Assembly: GCF_019029495.1 (NCBI RefSeq)
Contig: NZ_JAERQM010000001.1
Span: 1 to 64,000 of the forward strand
Reading direction: 5' to 3'
DNA: 64,000 bases
DNA from: Falsiroseomonas oleicola
Lineage (GTDB): Bacteria > Pseudomonadota > Alphaproteobacteria > Acetobacterales > Acetobacteraceae
Shown here: positions 22,992-31,738 of the stretch, one piece after another
Position numbering within the stretch: position 1 is the stretch's first letter
How the letters are laid out: every line of letters starts with the position of its first letter
Position numbers and translations under genes: made by a program
The notes under the pieces: generated by a model
Database searches by the model: none
What the model saw: only the letters and a program-made list of their open reading frames with translations
Told to the model about the DNA's origin: nothing

Positions 22992-23729
22992 ATGAACGAC
23001 CTTCCCCTCCTCGCCCTGATCGGCCTCGTCTTCCTCCTCGCCGGCATGGTGAAGGGGTTGATCGGACTTGGCCTGCCCACCATCGCCATCGGCCTGCTGG
23101 CGCTGGCCATGCCGCCGGCCGAGGCCGCGGCGCTGCTGCTGGTGCCCTCCCTCGTCACCAATCTCGTCCAGGCCATGGGGCCGGGCTGGCGCGACCTGCT
23201 GCGGCGGTTCTGGCCGATGCTGCTGGCCTTGCTGCCGGGCACGCTGGCGGGCATCGGGCTGCTGACGGGCGGGGGCGCGCTGGCCTTAGGGCTGCTCGGC
23301 CTGGCGCTTGGAATTTACGGCGGCTGGGGGCTGCTGGCGCCACCCTTCCGGCTGACGCCGCGCGCCGAGCGATGGAGCGCGCTGCCGGTCGGGCTGGCGG
23401 GCGGCCTCATCACCGGGGCGACCGGCGTCTTCGTGATGCCGGTGGTGCCCTGGCTGGGCGCGCTGGGGCTTTCGCGGGACATGCTGGTGCAGGCGCTGGG
23501 CCTATCCTTCCTGGCGGCGACCCTGGCACTCGGCCTGGCCCTGGCGCTGGCCGGGCAGGTCACGCCGGTGGCGGCCGGCGCCTCGCTGCTCGCCTTGCCG
23601 CCGGCGCTGCTGGGCCAGGCGATCGGCGGGCGGCTGCGCGGGCGCATCCCGCCGCTGCTGTTCCGCCGCATCTTCTTCGGCAGCCTGCTGCTGCTCGGCG
23701 CGCAACTGGCCTGGAGGGGGCTTGCCTGA
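22992..23729 (+). CDS. TauE/SafE-type membrane permease
   Basis: A 245-residue protein that is almost all hydrophobic, with about seven or eight transmembrane segments. The [21 protein letters not shown] opening and the mid-protein [22 protein letters not shown] repeat are the two halves typical of TauE/SafE (DUF81) anion exporters or importers. Substrates in the family include sulfite, sulfoacetate and related organosulfur anions. The start at 22992 gives [11 protein letters not shown]; an ATG nine bases earlier is possible. thiE starts 29 bases downstream. Confidence 0.85.
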   Translation: MNDLPLLALIGLVFLLAGMVKGLIGLGLPTIAIGLLALAMPPAEAAALLLVPSLVTNLVQAMGPGWRDLLRRFWPMLLALLPGTLAGIGLLTGGGALALGLLGLALGIYGGWGLLAPPFRLTPRAERWSALPVGLAGGLITGATGVFVMPVVPWLGALGLSRDMLVQALGLSFLAATLALGLALALAGQVTPVAAGASLLALPPALLGQAIGGRLRGRIPPLLFRRIFFGSLLLLGAQLAWRGLA

Positions 23730-23758
23730 GGCCCCCGCTTGGCGTCACAGACCGCCCC

Positions 23759-24400
23759 ATGTCCGAATCCGATCCCTGCCGGCTCTATCTCATCACCCCG
23801 CCCGCCATCCCCGACCTGCCGGGTTTCGCCGAATCCCTCGCCCGCGCGCTGGATGCGGGGGATGTCGCCGCGCTCCAGCTTCGGCTGAAGGACGTGCCGG
23901 ACGATGCCGTGCTGCGCGCGGCGGAGGCGCTGATCCCGGTGGCGCAGGCGCGCGATGTCGCGGTGCTGATGAACGACCGGATGGACCTGGCGAAGCGCGC
24001 CGGCTGCGATGGCGTGCATCTCGGCCAGGGCGATGGCGACCCCGTGGCCGCCCGCAAGCTGCTGGGGGCGGAGGCGATGATCGGCGTGACCTGCCATGCC
24101 TCCCGCCACCTGGCGATGGAGGCCGGGGAGGCCGGCGCGGATTACGTCGCCTTCGGCGCCTTCTTCCCGACGGGGACCAAGGACACGGCCCACGTCGCGG
24201 AGACCGAGTTGCTGGAGTGGTGGTCCGACATGTTCGAGATCCCCTGCGTCGCCATCGGCGGCATCACCGCCGCCAATTGCCCGCCGCTGGTGCGCGCCGG
24301 CGCGGATTTCCTGGCCGTGGTGGGCGCCGTCTGGAACCATCCGGAGGGTCCGGCAGCCGGCATCCGGGCGATGAACGCGGCGATCGCCTCAGCCCGGTAG
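23759..24400 (+). CDS. thiE: thiamine-phosphate synthase
   Basis: A 213-residue TIM-barrel enzyme joining HMP-pyrophosphate and thiazole phosphate to thiamine phosphate. Conserved blocks include [51 protein letters not shown] and the phosphate-binding [10 protein letters not shown]...[12 protein letters not shown]. It lies 29 bases after the TauE-type gene. No TPP riboswitch is seen upstream, and TenI-like function remains possible. Confidence 0.88.
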   Translation: MSESDPCRLYLITPPAIPDLPGFAESLARALDAGDVAALQLRLKDVPDDAVLRAAEALIPVAQARDVAVLMNDRMDLAKRAGCDGVHLGQGDGDPVAARKLLGAEAMIGVTCHASRHLAMEAGEAGADYVAFGAFFPTGTKDTAHVAETELLEWWSDMFEIPCVAIGGITAANCPPLVRAGADFLAVVGAVWNHPEGPAAGIRAMNAAIASAR

Positions 24401-24404
24401 ATTA

Positions 24405-25295
24405 TCAGCGCCAAGGTCCGGAAGAGGACGCCTCCGCCGCCAGCGTACCCGCCGTCGCGATATGCACATCGCCCCGCCGGACAATCCCCTCCAGCGCCTC
24501 CGCCAGGTAACGCACCCGGTGCGGTGCCCCGAGCATCCAGGGGTGGATGCCCAGCCCCAGCACCCGGCCGCCACGCGGTTCCGCCGACAGCCGGTCCAGC
24601 GCCTCCGCCACCAGCCCGGGCCAGCGCGTCACCGGCACGCGGCGCAGCCACAGCGTCTGCACATCGTCCCATTCGCCAGGCGGCGGCAGGGCCAGAAGGC
24701 CGGAGGCGTGGCGATAGGGTTCGTCGTCATTGGCCCAGTCGAGGCTATAGGCAAAACCGGCCTCGGCCAGCAGCCGCGTGGTCACCGTCGTCGCGCCGTG
24801 GTCCTGGCCGAGCCAGCCCGTCGCGCCGGGCCAGATCCCGGAAATTCCATCCCGCACCAGGGCGATCTCCGCCGCCTCCTCCGCCTCCGTCATCCGGCTG
24901 GTCACCATGCGGCTGGCGGAGATTCCATGCGCCACCGGCTCATAGCCCCGGTCGCGACAGGCGCTGACCAGCTCCGGATGGCGCTGCGCGGCCAACAGAT
25001 TGACGGCGACGCTGGCCGGCAGGCGCAGGCGGTCCAGCAGGTCCAGGATGCGCCAGGCGCCGATGCGGTTGCCGTAGTCGCGCTGGGTATAGGTGGTCCA
25101 GTCGGGGTTGCCGCTGAAGAAGGCGCCGCGAAAGCGCGGGTCGCGATGCGTGCCCTCCGGCGGCGCGATTTCCGTATGTTCCAGATGCAGCAGCAGATAG
25201 ACGGCGACACGCCTGCCGCCCGGCCACCGAAAGTCCGGCCGGTCCGGCTGCGCGCTGTAGGGGTGGATCGCATGATCCATGCCGCGCCGGATCAT
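24405..25295 (-). CDS. polysaccharide deacetylase family protein (second of pair)
   Basis: A 296-residue NodB-homology protein. Its start overlaps the stop of the preceding deacetylase by 4 bases (ATGA). Recognisable parts are DYGNRIGAWRILDLLD, SVAVNLLAAQRHPEL, VAHGISASR, a GWLGQDHGAT segment and LGLGIHPWMLGAPHRVRYL. The arrangement resembles the PuuE-like/allantoinase-type subgroup acting on small amides more than chitin or peptidoglycan deacetylases. There is no signal peptide, which fits a cytoplasmic metabolic role. It forms an operon with its paralog and the amidohydrolase upstream. Confidence 0.82.
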   Translation of the reverse strand: MIRRGMDHAIHPYSAQPDRPDFRWPGGRRVAVYLLLHLEHTEIAPPEGTHRDPRFRGAFFSGNPDWTTYTQRDYGNRIGAWRILDLLDRLRLPASVAVNLLAAQRHPELVSACRDRGYEPVAHGISASRMVTSRMTEAEEAAEIALVRDGISGIWPGATGWLGQDHGATTVTTRLLAEAGFAYSLDWANDDEPYRHASGLLALPPPGEWDDVQTLWLRRVPVTRWPGLVAEALDRLSAEPRGGRVLGLGIHPWMLGAPHRVRYLAEALEGIVRRGDVHIATAGTLAAEASSSGPWR

Positions 25296-26188
25296 CCGCG
25301 CATCGCCGCGTCGTAGTGATTCGCCAGATACCAGTCGGCCATCTCCGCCCCGGTGGCGAACCACACGCCGTCATGTCCGCCGATGTGGCTCAGCAGCCGG
25401 TCGAGATGGCGGATGCGGTGCGGCCTGCCCATGATGTAGGGGTGCAGCGCGATGCACATCACCCGCGGCTGCGTCAGCCCCTCCGCATACAGCGTCTCGA
25501 ACATGTCGATGCCCGCGCGGCAGAAATCCTCACCCTCCGCCGCGCCGGCCCCGATCATCACCGCGTCGTTCAGGTCCATGCTGTAGGGGATGGAGACCAG
25601 CCGGCCGCTACGCACACGAATCGGCGTCGGCTGGTCGTCATGGTAGAAGTCGCAGAGGTAGGAGATGCCGGCCTCCGCCACCAGGTCCGGCGTCCGCAGC
25701 GTGTTCGACGCGGCCGGCGAGAACCAGCCGCGCAACTGCTTCCCCGTCATCCGCCGCCAGGCTTCGACGCTGGCCATGATCTCGGCGCGCTCGGCGTCTT
25801 CGGGCAGGTTCCAGTGGTAGCGCGTGTTGAACAGCCCGTGGCTGAACACGTCCCAGTCCCGCGCCAGCATGGCGTCGAGGATTTCGGGAAACATCTCGCC
25901 GACGCTCATGCTGAAGGAGACGCTGCCGCGGATGCCGTGGGCATCCAGACATTCCATCATCCGCCAGACGCCGGCGCGATTGCCGTAATCCTTCAGGGAA
26001 TAGGACAGCACGTCCGGATGCGGCGTGCGCGGCCAGGGGTCGCGCGGGCTGCCGATCTGCGCGGGCAGGAATTCGTAGTGCTCGATATTCGGACAGACCC
26101 AGACCGCCAGCCGCGCCCCACCAGGCCAGGTCAGCCTGGGCCGGGAGGGCAGCGGCGCGTGCGGATAGCGGTCCTCGGGCGGGATCAA
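25292..26188 (-). CDS. polysaccharide deacetylase family protein (first of pair)
   Basis: A 298-residue NodB-homology protein, paralogous to the next gene (shared DYGNRxGxWR, HG and HPYIMGRPHRIRHL/HPWMLGAPHRVRYL blocks). The only upstream start is TTG at 26188, which overlaps the amidohydrolase stop as TTGA; the first conserved segment (LTWPGGARLAVWV) follows soon after. SPAASNTLRTPDLVAEAGISYLCDFYHDDQP is characteristic of the cytoplasmic PuuE-like branch. The likely reaction is hydrolysis of a C-N bond in a small amide or ureide; this is inference. Confidence 0.82.
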   Translation of the reverse strand: MIPPEDRYPHAPLPSRPRLTWPGGARLAVWVCPNIEHYEFLPAQIGSPRDPWPRTPHPDVLSYSLKDYGNRAGVWRMMECLDAHGIRGSVSFSMSVGEMFPEILDAMLARDWDVFSHGLFNTRYHWNLPEDAERAEIMASVEAWRRMTGKQLRGWFSPAASNTLRTPDLVAEAGISYLCDFYHDDQPTPIRVRSGRLVSIPYSMDLNDAVMIGAGAAEGEDFCRAGIDMFETLYAEGLTQPRVMCIALHPYIMGRPHRIRHLDRLLSHIGGHDGVWFATGAEMADWYLANHYDAAMRG

Positions 26189-27420
26189 GCGGCCAACGCG
26201 TCCTTGATGAAGCGCCCGCCCTGCATGATGGCCGACAGGTGCCTGCCCTGCCCGGTGAGCAGGGAAAGATCCTTCAGCGGATCGCCCTCCACCACCACCA
26301 GGTCGCCGAAGGCGCCGGGCTCCACCGTGCCGATCTGGCCTTCCATGCGAAGCAACTTGGCGGCGTGCACCGTGGTGGAGCGGATCACCTCCATCGCCGG
26401 CAGCACGCGGCCGCGGATGACGAATTCGTCGGACTGGTGGCGGTGCATCTCGGCCAGAAGGTCGCTGCCATAGGCCATGGTCAGGCCGGCGCGCTGCATC
26501 TTCTCCAGGCTCGCAAGGCCCGCCAGCCGCACCGTGTCGATCTTCGCCACGCTCTCGGCGCCGAGGCCGAAGCTCGCGCCCTCGTTCTTCAGCGCCTCAT
26601 AGGTCACCAGCGTCGGGCAGGCGATGGCGCCGGCCTTGGCGGCCTTGCGGGCGGTGGCTTCCTCGATGAGGTTGCAATGCTCCAGGCTGCGCACGCCGGC
26701 ATCGACCGCGCGGCTGATCGCCTCATCGGTGTAGAGATGGGCGGCGACATAGGTCTGCGCCATCGCCGCCTCCTCCACCGCCGCGCACATCTCGTCCATG
26801 GAATAGCCGAGGAAAGCGATGGGGTCGGTGGGGGATGCGACGCCGCCATTGGCCATGATCTTGATGTAGTCGGCGCCGGCCTTGATTTCCTCGCGGCAGG
26901 CGCGACGCACCGCATCCACGCCATCCGCGATCCGGCCGAGGCAGCCGAGGCGGGATTCGAGGTAGCTCATGTCCCGGCCGTCAAAGCGGCCACGGCCGTC
27001 GCTATGCCCGCCGGTCGAGGAAATCGCCTTGCCGCAGAGCACCATGCGCGGCCCGTCGAAGCCCCCCTCCTCCCAGGCCATGCGCAGCCCCTGCGTTGCG
27101 CCGCCGAGGTCGCGGATGGTGGTGAAGCCGCGCATCAGCATGGCGTTCATGATCCGCGACGACCGGAAGGCGATCACCGCATCCGGCAGCAGGGCGTTCA
27201 GGCCGAAATTCACCGTGGTGGAGATGACATGCACATGCGCGTCGATCAGCCCCGGCATCAGCGTGCGGCCGGCGAGGTCCACCTGCCGGGCGGCGGTGGC
27301 GCTGATCGGCTTGTCCGACACCTCCTTGATCCGGCCGTCCTCCACCAGGACATGGCCCTCGATCCCCCCGTCGACACGGCCATCGAGGATGCGGGCATTG
27401 GCGAAGAGGGTGGCGGACAT
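26185..27420 (-). CDS. metal-dependent amidohydrolase
   Basis: A 411-residue amidohydrolase-superfamily enzyme. The metal-binding HxH is in LIDAHVHVIS, a probable bridging-Lys region is YIKIMANGGV, further His residues are in AAHLYTDEA and SLEHCNL, and the final Asp is in MAYGSDLL. The ASPTDPIAF context is typical of the imidazolonepropionase/Xaa-Pro dipeptidase-like branch. There is no signal peptide. It is the first gene of a three-gene unit with 4-base overlaps to the twin polysaccharide deacetylases, so the three probably act in one pathway on an amide or cyclic amide substrate. Confidence 0.88.
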   Translation of the reverse strand: MSATLFANARILDGRVDGGIEGHVLVEDGRIKEVSDKPISATAARQVDLAGRTLMPGLIDAHVHVISTTVNFGLNALLPDAVIAFRSSRIMNAMLMRGFTTIRDLGGATQGLRMAWEEGGFDGPRMVLCGKAISSTGGHSDGRGRFDGRDMSYLESRLGCLGRIADGVDAVRRACREEIKAGADYIKIMANGGVASPTDPIAFLGYSMDEMCAAVEEAAMAQTYVAAHLYTDEAISRAVDAGVRSLEHCNLIEEATARKAAKAGAIACPTLVTYEALKNEGASFGLGAESVAKIDTVRLAGLASLEKMQRAGLTMAYGSDLLAEMHRHQSDEFVIRGRVLPAMEVIRSTTVHAAKLLRMEGQIGTVEPGAFGDLVVVEGDPLKDLSLLTGQGRHLSAIMQGGRFIKDALAA

Positions 27421-27484
27421 GGCGGGCTCCGGTGGATACTGCGGCGCAAGGCTAGACCGGTTTGGCCCGGCGGGGGAGACGGGG

Positions 27485-27754
27485 ATGGAACGCGCAGCTT
27501 TCGAAGCGAGCCTGGCGCTCGACGGCTTCTCCGAGACGGTGGAGCGGCAACTGACGCCGGCCGAGGCGACGCCGGAACACAGCCACCCCTTCGACGCCCG
27601 GCTGCTGATCCTGTCCGGCCGGCTGGTGCTGGCCCTGGGCGGGGCCCGGCACAGCTACGGCCCCGGCGAGGTCTTCGACGTGCCGCGCGACAGGCCGCAT
27701 GCGGAGATCGCGGGACCGGAAGGCGCCAGCTATCTGGCCGGGCGGCGGCGCTAG
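27485..27754 (+). CDS. small cupin-domain protein
   Basis: An 89-residue single-domain cupin. The first motif is EHSHPFDARLLILSG, with the HxH pair but without the usual downstream Glu. The second motif is YGPGEVFDVPRDRPHAE. Small cupins of this size often bind a ligand or metal and may be sensors or isomerases. A purine-rich ribosome binding site precedes the ATG. It is divergent from the amidohydrolase (64-base gap), and its stop overlaps that of the kinase-like gene on the other strand by 4 bases. Confidence 0.75.
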   Translation: MERAAFEASLALDGFSETVERQLTPAEATPEHSHPFDARLLILSGRLVLALGGARHSYGPGEVFDVPRDRPHAEIAGPEGASYLAGRRR

Positions 27755-28320
27755 CCGGCGCAGCCCAGCCGGGCGAGCCAGCGCCGCGTCTCGGAGGGCG
27801 TGTGCAGGCGGTGTTTTCGGGCATGGTCGAGGGCCGGTCCGGCGAAGATCTGCGCCCGCCTCGCGCTGGCGCTGCGGTAGGTGTCCCAGCTCCATCGGAT
27901 CGGATGGTCCTTGCGCAGCCAGCGGCGGAAATCCTCCCGGTTGCCGGTGCCCGGCCACAATTCCCAGCCCGACAGCGCGCGCAGGAAGGACCTTCGCAGC
28001 ACACGGGCCATGATGACCGCGCGCGAATAATCGAGCCAGATCACGTCCGTCGCGCGCGGCAGGATATGCGGCTGGGCGCCCTTCGAATAATTGCCGTCCG
28101 TCACCCAGTCCTCCCGGTCCACGGCCTGGGCGACCAGGCGCGACCAGGTCTCGGGCTCCTCCAGGCTGAGGGCGCGCCATCCGGGCTGCCAGTTCAGGGC
28201 ATCCAGCTCGATATGCGGGATGCCGAGACGGAGCGAGAGGGTGCGGGCCAGGGTCGATTTCCCGGCGCCGGAATTGCCGATGACCGCGATGCGACGGCCC
28301 TGCAGGATCGTCTCTGACAT
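27751..28320 (-). CDS. P-loop adenylate-kinase-like (topology modulation-type) protein
   Basis: A 189-residue P-loop NTPase. Walker A GNSGAGKST lies near residue 18, followed by LGIPHIELDALNWQPGW and VTDGNYSKG, the pattern of FlaR/topology-modulation-like small kinases. The biochemical substrate of this group is not settled. The start at 28320 (MSETILQGRRIAVIG) was chosen because the sequence upstream is non-conserved. The acyl-CoA ligase gene ends 76 bases upstream on the same strand. Confidence 0.8.
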   Translation of the reverse strand: MSETILQGRRIAVIGNSGAGKSTLARTLSLRLGIPHIELDALNWQPGWRALSLEEPETWSRLVAQAVDREDWVTDGNYSKGAQPHILPRATDVIWLDYSRAVIMARVLRRSFLRALSGWELWPGTGNREDFRRWLRKDHPIRWSWDTYRSASARRAQIFAGPALDHARKHRLHTPSETRRWLARLGCAG

Positions 28321-28396
28321 GGCCTCAAGGCTTCGCATCCGGTGAGAGGGCGGGTGGTATCCGGGGCGGCGCCGGGGAGTCCAGCCCCCGCGCCGG

Positions 28397-29959
28397 CTAG
28401 AACCCAATCCCCTCCTCCGCCAGCTTTGCGCGGATCAGCGCCTTCGGCACCTTGCCGTATCCCGACTTCGGCAGCGCATCCCACAGCACGATGCGCAATG
28501 GCTGTTTGTAGCGGGCAATGCGGGGCGCGAGGTGCGCCAGCAGCATTGGCTCGTCCGCATCCATCCCCTCATGGCAGACCACGCAGGCGATGCCGGCCTC
28601 GCCCCATTTGGGATGCGGCAGGCCGACCACCGCGGCCTCCGCCACCGCCGGATGGGTCAGCAGCGCTTCCTCCGCCTCGCGAGGATACACGTTGGAGCCG
28701 CCGGAGATGTACATGTCGGACGCCCGGCCGGTGATGAACAGGAAGCCGCGCGCGTCCAGCATCCCGAGGTCGCCGGTGTGGAACCAGCCGCCCAGGAAGG
28801 CCTTGCGGGTCGCCTCCGCATTCTCGAAGTAGCCGGCGAAGACGGCGGGGCCGCGGACACAGATCTCGCCGATCTCGCCGGGCTTCTGGCGGCGGCCGGA
28901 CTCGTCGAGGATGGCCACCTCCATGCCGGTGCGGGCGACGCCGCAGCTTCCGGCATTTTCCGGCAGATGCTGGTCGGGCCGCAGCACGGTGATATTGCCG
29001 GTGACCTCGCCAAGGCCGAAATACTGCACCAGGCAGGGGCCAAGCTTCTGCAAGGCCGCCTGCTGGTCCGCATCATACATCGGCGCGCCGGCATAGATCA
29101 CATGGCGCAGGCTGGAATGGTCGTACCGGTCCACCGCGGGGTGACGCACCAGGGTGGTCAGGATGGTGGGCACGGTGAACATGTTGGAGACGCGGTGGCG
29201 TTCCACCAGCGCCCAGGCCTCGGCGGGGTCGAATTTCTCGCCCGACAGCAGCACCGTCGGGGCGCCGCGCGCCACCTGCGAAAGCTGATGAATGCCCGCG
29301 CCATGCGACAGCGGCGCCACGACCAGGGAGGCATCGCGCTCCGTCAGGCCGGGCATCAGGTCGGCCAGGTGGTTGGTGACGACGAAGGCCATCTGCCCAT
29401 GGGTCAGCACCGCTGCCTTCGGCCGGCCCGTGGTGCCGGAGGTGTAGAAGAACCAGCAGGGATCGGCGTATTCGACCTCCGCCTCATGATCCGGCGGCGG
29501 TGGCGTGGCGGCGGCGAGCAGGGTTTCGTAGTCCAGCTCCCCCGGTCCCGCATCGCCGAGCGCGACGACCTGGCGCAGATGCCGCGATTCCGCCCGCACA
29601 GCTTCCGCATGCCCGCCAAACCCCGCATCCCGCAGCATCACCACGGCGCGGGAGGAGGCGCCGAGATACGCCACCTCCGCCGGGGTCAGCCGGAAATTGG
29701 TCGGCACCCAGACGGCGCCGATCTTGAAGCAGGCAAAAAGGCTTTCGAGCATGGCGTTGGAATTGCGCGCATGCACCAGCACCCGGTCGCCCTTGGCCAC
29801 GCCGAGGCCCCGCAGCGCCTGGGCCAGGCGGTCCACCCGCGCATCCAGCTCCGCGAAGGTCCAGGCCTGGCCGCGCCAGACCAGGGCGGGATGGTCCGGC
29901 AGCCGCCGCGCGGTCTGCGTCAGCAGCCGCCCCAGATTCATCGCCGTCGCCGGACCCAT
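28397..29959 (-). CDS. AMP-dependent acyl-CoA synthetase/ligase
   Basis: A 520-residue ANL-superfamily enzyme that adenylates a carboxylic acid and forms the CoA thioester. The P-loop FYTSGTTGRPKAAVLTH, the core WFHTGDLG, and the hinge and C-terminal lysine region (SGGSNVYPREAEEAL, PKSGYGKVPKALIR) are intact. The start at 29959 has GGAGGGG; a Met at 29941 is possible. It resembles medium- or long-chain fatty acid ligases, but the acyl substrate cannot be read. Confidence 0.9.
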   Translation of the reverse strand: MGPATAMNLGRLLTQTARRLPDHPALVWRGQAWTFAELDARVDRLAQALRGLGVAKGDRVLVHARNSNAMLESLFACFKIGAVWVPTNFRLTPAEVAYLGASSRAVVMLRDAGFGGHAEAVRAESRHLRQVVALGDAGPGELDYETLLAAATPPPPDHEAEVEYADPCWFFYTSGTTGRPKAAVLTHGQMAFVVTNHLADLMPGLTERDASLVVAPLSHGAGIHQLSQVARGAPTVLLSGEKFDPAEAWALVERHRVSNMFTVPTILTTLVRHPAVDRYDHSSLRHVIYAGAPMYDADQQAALQKLGPCLVQYFGLGEVTGNITVLRPDQHLPENAGSCGVARTGMEVAILDESGRRQKPGEIGEICVRGPAVFAGYFENAEATRKAFLGGWFHTGDLGMLDARGFLFITGRASDMYISGGSNVYPREAEEALLTHPAVAEAAVVGLPHPKWGEAGIACVVCHEGMDADEPMLLAHLAPRIARYKQPLRIVLWDALPKSGYGKVPKALIRAKLAEEGIGF

Positions 29960-29995
29960 CGCGCCCCTCCATCCCTTTGAGGGGCAGGATAGGGG

Positions 29996-31657
29996 CTAAA
30001 CCGCCTCCGGCTCCAGGCGCGGGGTAACAGTCGCGCGCGGCGCGAAGCTATGGGCGTCCGCCATCTGCCAGGCCTCCCGGAAGCGCGGGTCATGGGTGCC
30101 GTGCAGCAATTCGCCCGGGGCGAGTTCCGGGAACAGCTCGGCGAAGCTGCGCACCTCCTGCGCCGAAACGCGGCGGAAGAAGTGCTGAGGCCGGAGCTGG
30201 CTGGGATGGTCGAGGCCGGCGGCCGCCACCAGCTCCGACAGGGCGGCCACGGTCGCGGCCTGGAACTGGGTGACGCGCTGCGTCTTGTCCGGCACCACCA
30301 AGGCGCGGGACCGGGTCGGGTCCTGCGTCGCCACGCCGGTCGGGCAGCGATCGGTATGGCAGGACAGGGAATGGATGCAGCCCAGCGCGAACATGAAGCC
30401 GCGCCCCGCATTGCACCAGTCGGCACCGAGCGCCATGGCGCGGGCCATGTCGAAGGCGGTGGCGATCTTGCCGCTGGCGCCGATCCGCACGCGGTCGCGC
30501 AGGCCGATGCCGATCAGGGCGTTGTGCACGAAGTTCAGACCCTCCCGCATCGGCATGCCGAGATGGTCCATGAATTCCAGCGGCGCCGCGCCGGTGCCGC
30601 CCTCGGCGCCATCCACCACGATGAAATCCGGCGTGATGCCGGTTTCCAGCATGGCCTTGCAGATCGCCAGGAATTCCCAGCGATGGCCGATGCACAGCTT
30701 GAAGCCGGCGGGCTTGCCGCCCGACAGCCGCCGCATCTCCGCCAGGAAGCGCAGAAGCTCCACCGGCGTGGCGAAGGCGCTGTGGGCGGCCGGGGAGATG
30801 CAGTCCTCCCCCATCGCGATGCCGCGGGTGGCGGCGATCTCGGCGCTGACCTTGGCCGCCGGCAGCACGCCGCCATGGCCGGGCTTGGCGCCCTGGCTGA
30901 GCTTCAGCTCCACCATCCGCACCTGCGGCAGGGTGGCGTTCTTCTCGAACAGCGCCGGGTCAAAGCGACCTTGCGCATCGCGGGCGGAGAAATAGCCGGA
31001 GCCCAATTCCCAGATCAGGTCGCCGCCGCCTTCCCGGTGATGCGGGCTGAGGCCCCCCTCCCCGGTGTCATGGGCGAAGCCGCCGGCCTTGGCGCCGCGG
31101 TTCAGCGCGCGGATGGCATTGGCGGAGAGCGAGCCGAAGCTCATGGCGGAAATATTGAGCAGGCTGGCGCTGTAGGGCTGGCTGCAGTCCGGCCCGCCGA
31201 TCACCAGCCGCGGCGGGGCCTCCGCCACCGGGCGCGGCGCCATGGAATGGTGCAGCCATTCGAAGCCGTCCTGATAGACCTCGTACTGCGTGCCGAAGGG
31301 GCGCTTGTCGAGCTGGCCCTTAGCGCGCTGATAGACCACGGCGCGCTTGTCGCGGGAGAAGGGCGTGCCGTTCTTCTCATCCTCGAAGAAATACTGCCGC
31401 ATCTCCGGCCGGATTTCCTCCATGATGAAGCGGAGGTGCGCGGCGATGGGGTAGCTGCGCAGGATGGCATGGGTCGGGTGGAACAGGTCGCGGAAGCCCA
31501 GCGCCGTCAGCCCGCCGAAGGCCAGCAGCAGCGGCAGCAGCCAGGGCCAGGCGCCGGGGGCGAGCGCCAGGCCCAGCAGGCACCCCAGGGTCGCCAGCAC
31601 CACCAGGGTCAGCGTGATGTAGCGCGGCGAGAAGATCAGGATTCGGCTGCGGTGCAT
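29996..31657 (-). CDS. GltB-like FMN-binding glutamate synthase family protein
   Basis: A 553-residue membrane-anchored relative of the GltB synthase domain. Two hydrophobic segments lie at about 10-48, followed by the FMN barrel (SAMSFGSLSANAIRALNRGAK, GEGGLSPHH, VELKLSQGAKPGHGG, DGAEGGTGAAP). A C-x5-C-x4-C cysteine set in GCIHSLSCHTDRCPTGVATQ matches the 3Fe-4S site of glutamate synthase. The N-terminal glutaminase domain is missing. Relatives form parts of N-methylglutamate synthase or act alone; the actual role here is open. It is 36 bases upstream of the acyl-CoA ligase on the same strand. Confidence 0.85.
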   Translation of the reverse strand: MHRSRILIFSPRYITLTLVVLATLGCLLGLALAPGAWPWLLPLLLAFGGLTALGFRDLFHPTHAILRSYPIAAHLRFIMEEIRPEMRQYFFEDEKNGTPFSRDKRAVVYQRAKGQLDKRPFGTQYEVYQDGFEWLHHSMAPRPVAEAPPRLVIGGPDCSQPYSASLLNISAMSFGSLSANAIRALNRGAKAGGFAHDTGEGGLSPHHREGGGDLIWELGSGYFSARDAQGRFDPALFEKNATLPQVRMVELKLSQGAKPGHGGVLPAAKVSAEIAATRGIAMGEDCISPAAHSAFATPVELLRFLAEMRRLSGGKPAGFKLCIGHRWEFLAICKAMLETGITPDFIVVDGAEGGTGAAPLEFMDHLGMPMREGLNFVHNALIGIGLRDRVRIGASGKIATAFDMARAMALGADWCNAGRGFMFALGCIHSLSCHTDRCPTGVATQDPTRSRALVVPDKTQRVTQFQAATVAALSELVAAAGLDHPSQLRPQHFFRRVSAQEVRSFAELFPELAPGELLHGTHDPRFREAWQMADAHSFAPRATVTPRLEPEAV

Positions 31658-31738
31658 GTTCTTCCTCCGAGGTCCGCCACCCTATCGGGCAGACCTCGCG
31701 AATCCGTTACGACGGTTGCATGACAGGGCGGCGAAAGG

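Noticed and set aside
23730-23758. A TPP riboswitch before thiE
   Set aside because: The gap to the upstream gene is only 29 bases, too short for a THI element, and no conserved core is visible further upstream.
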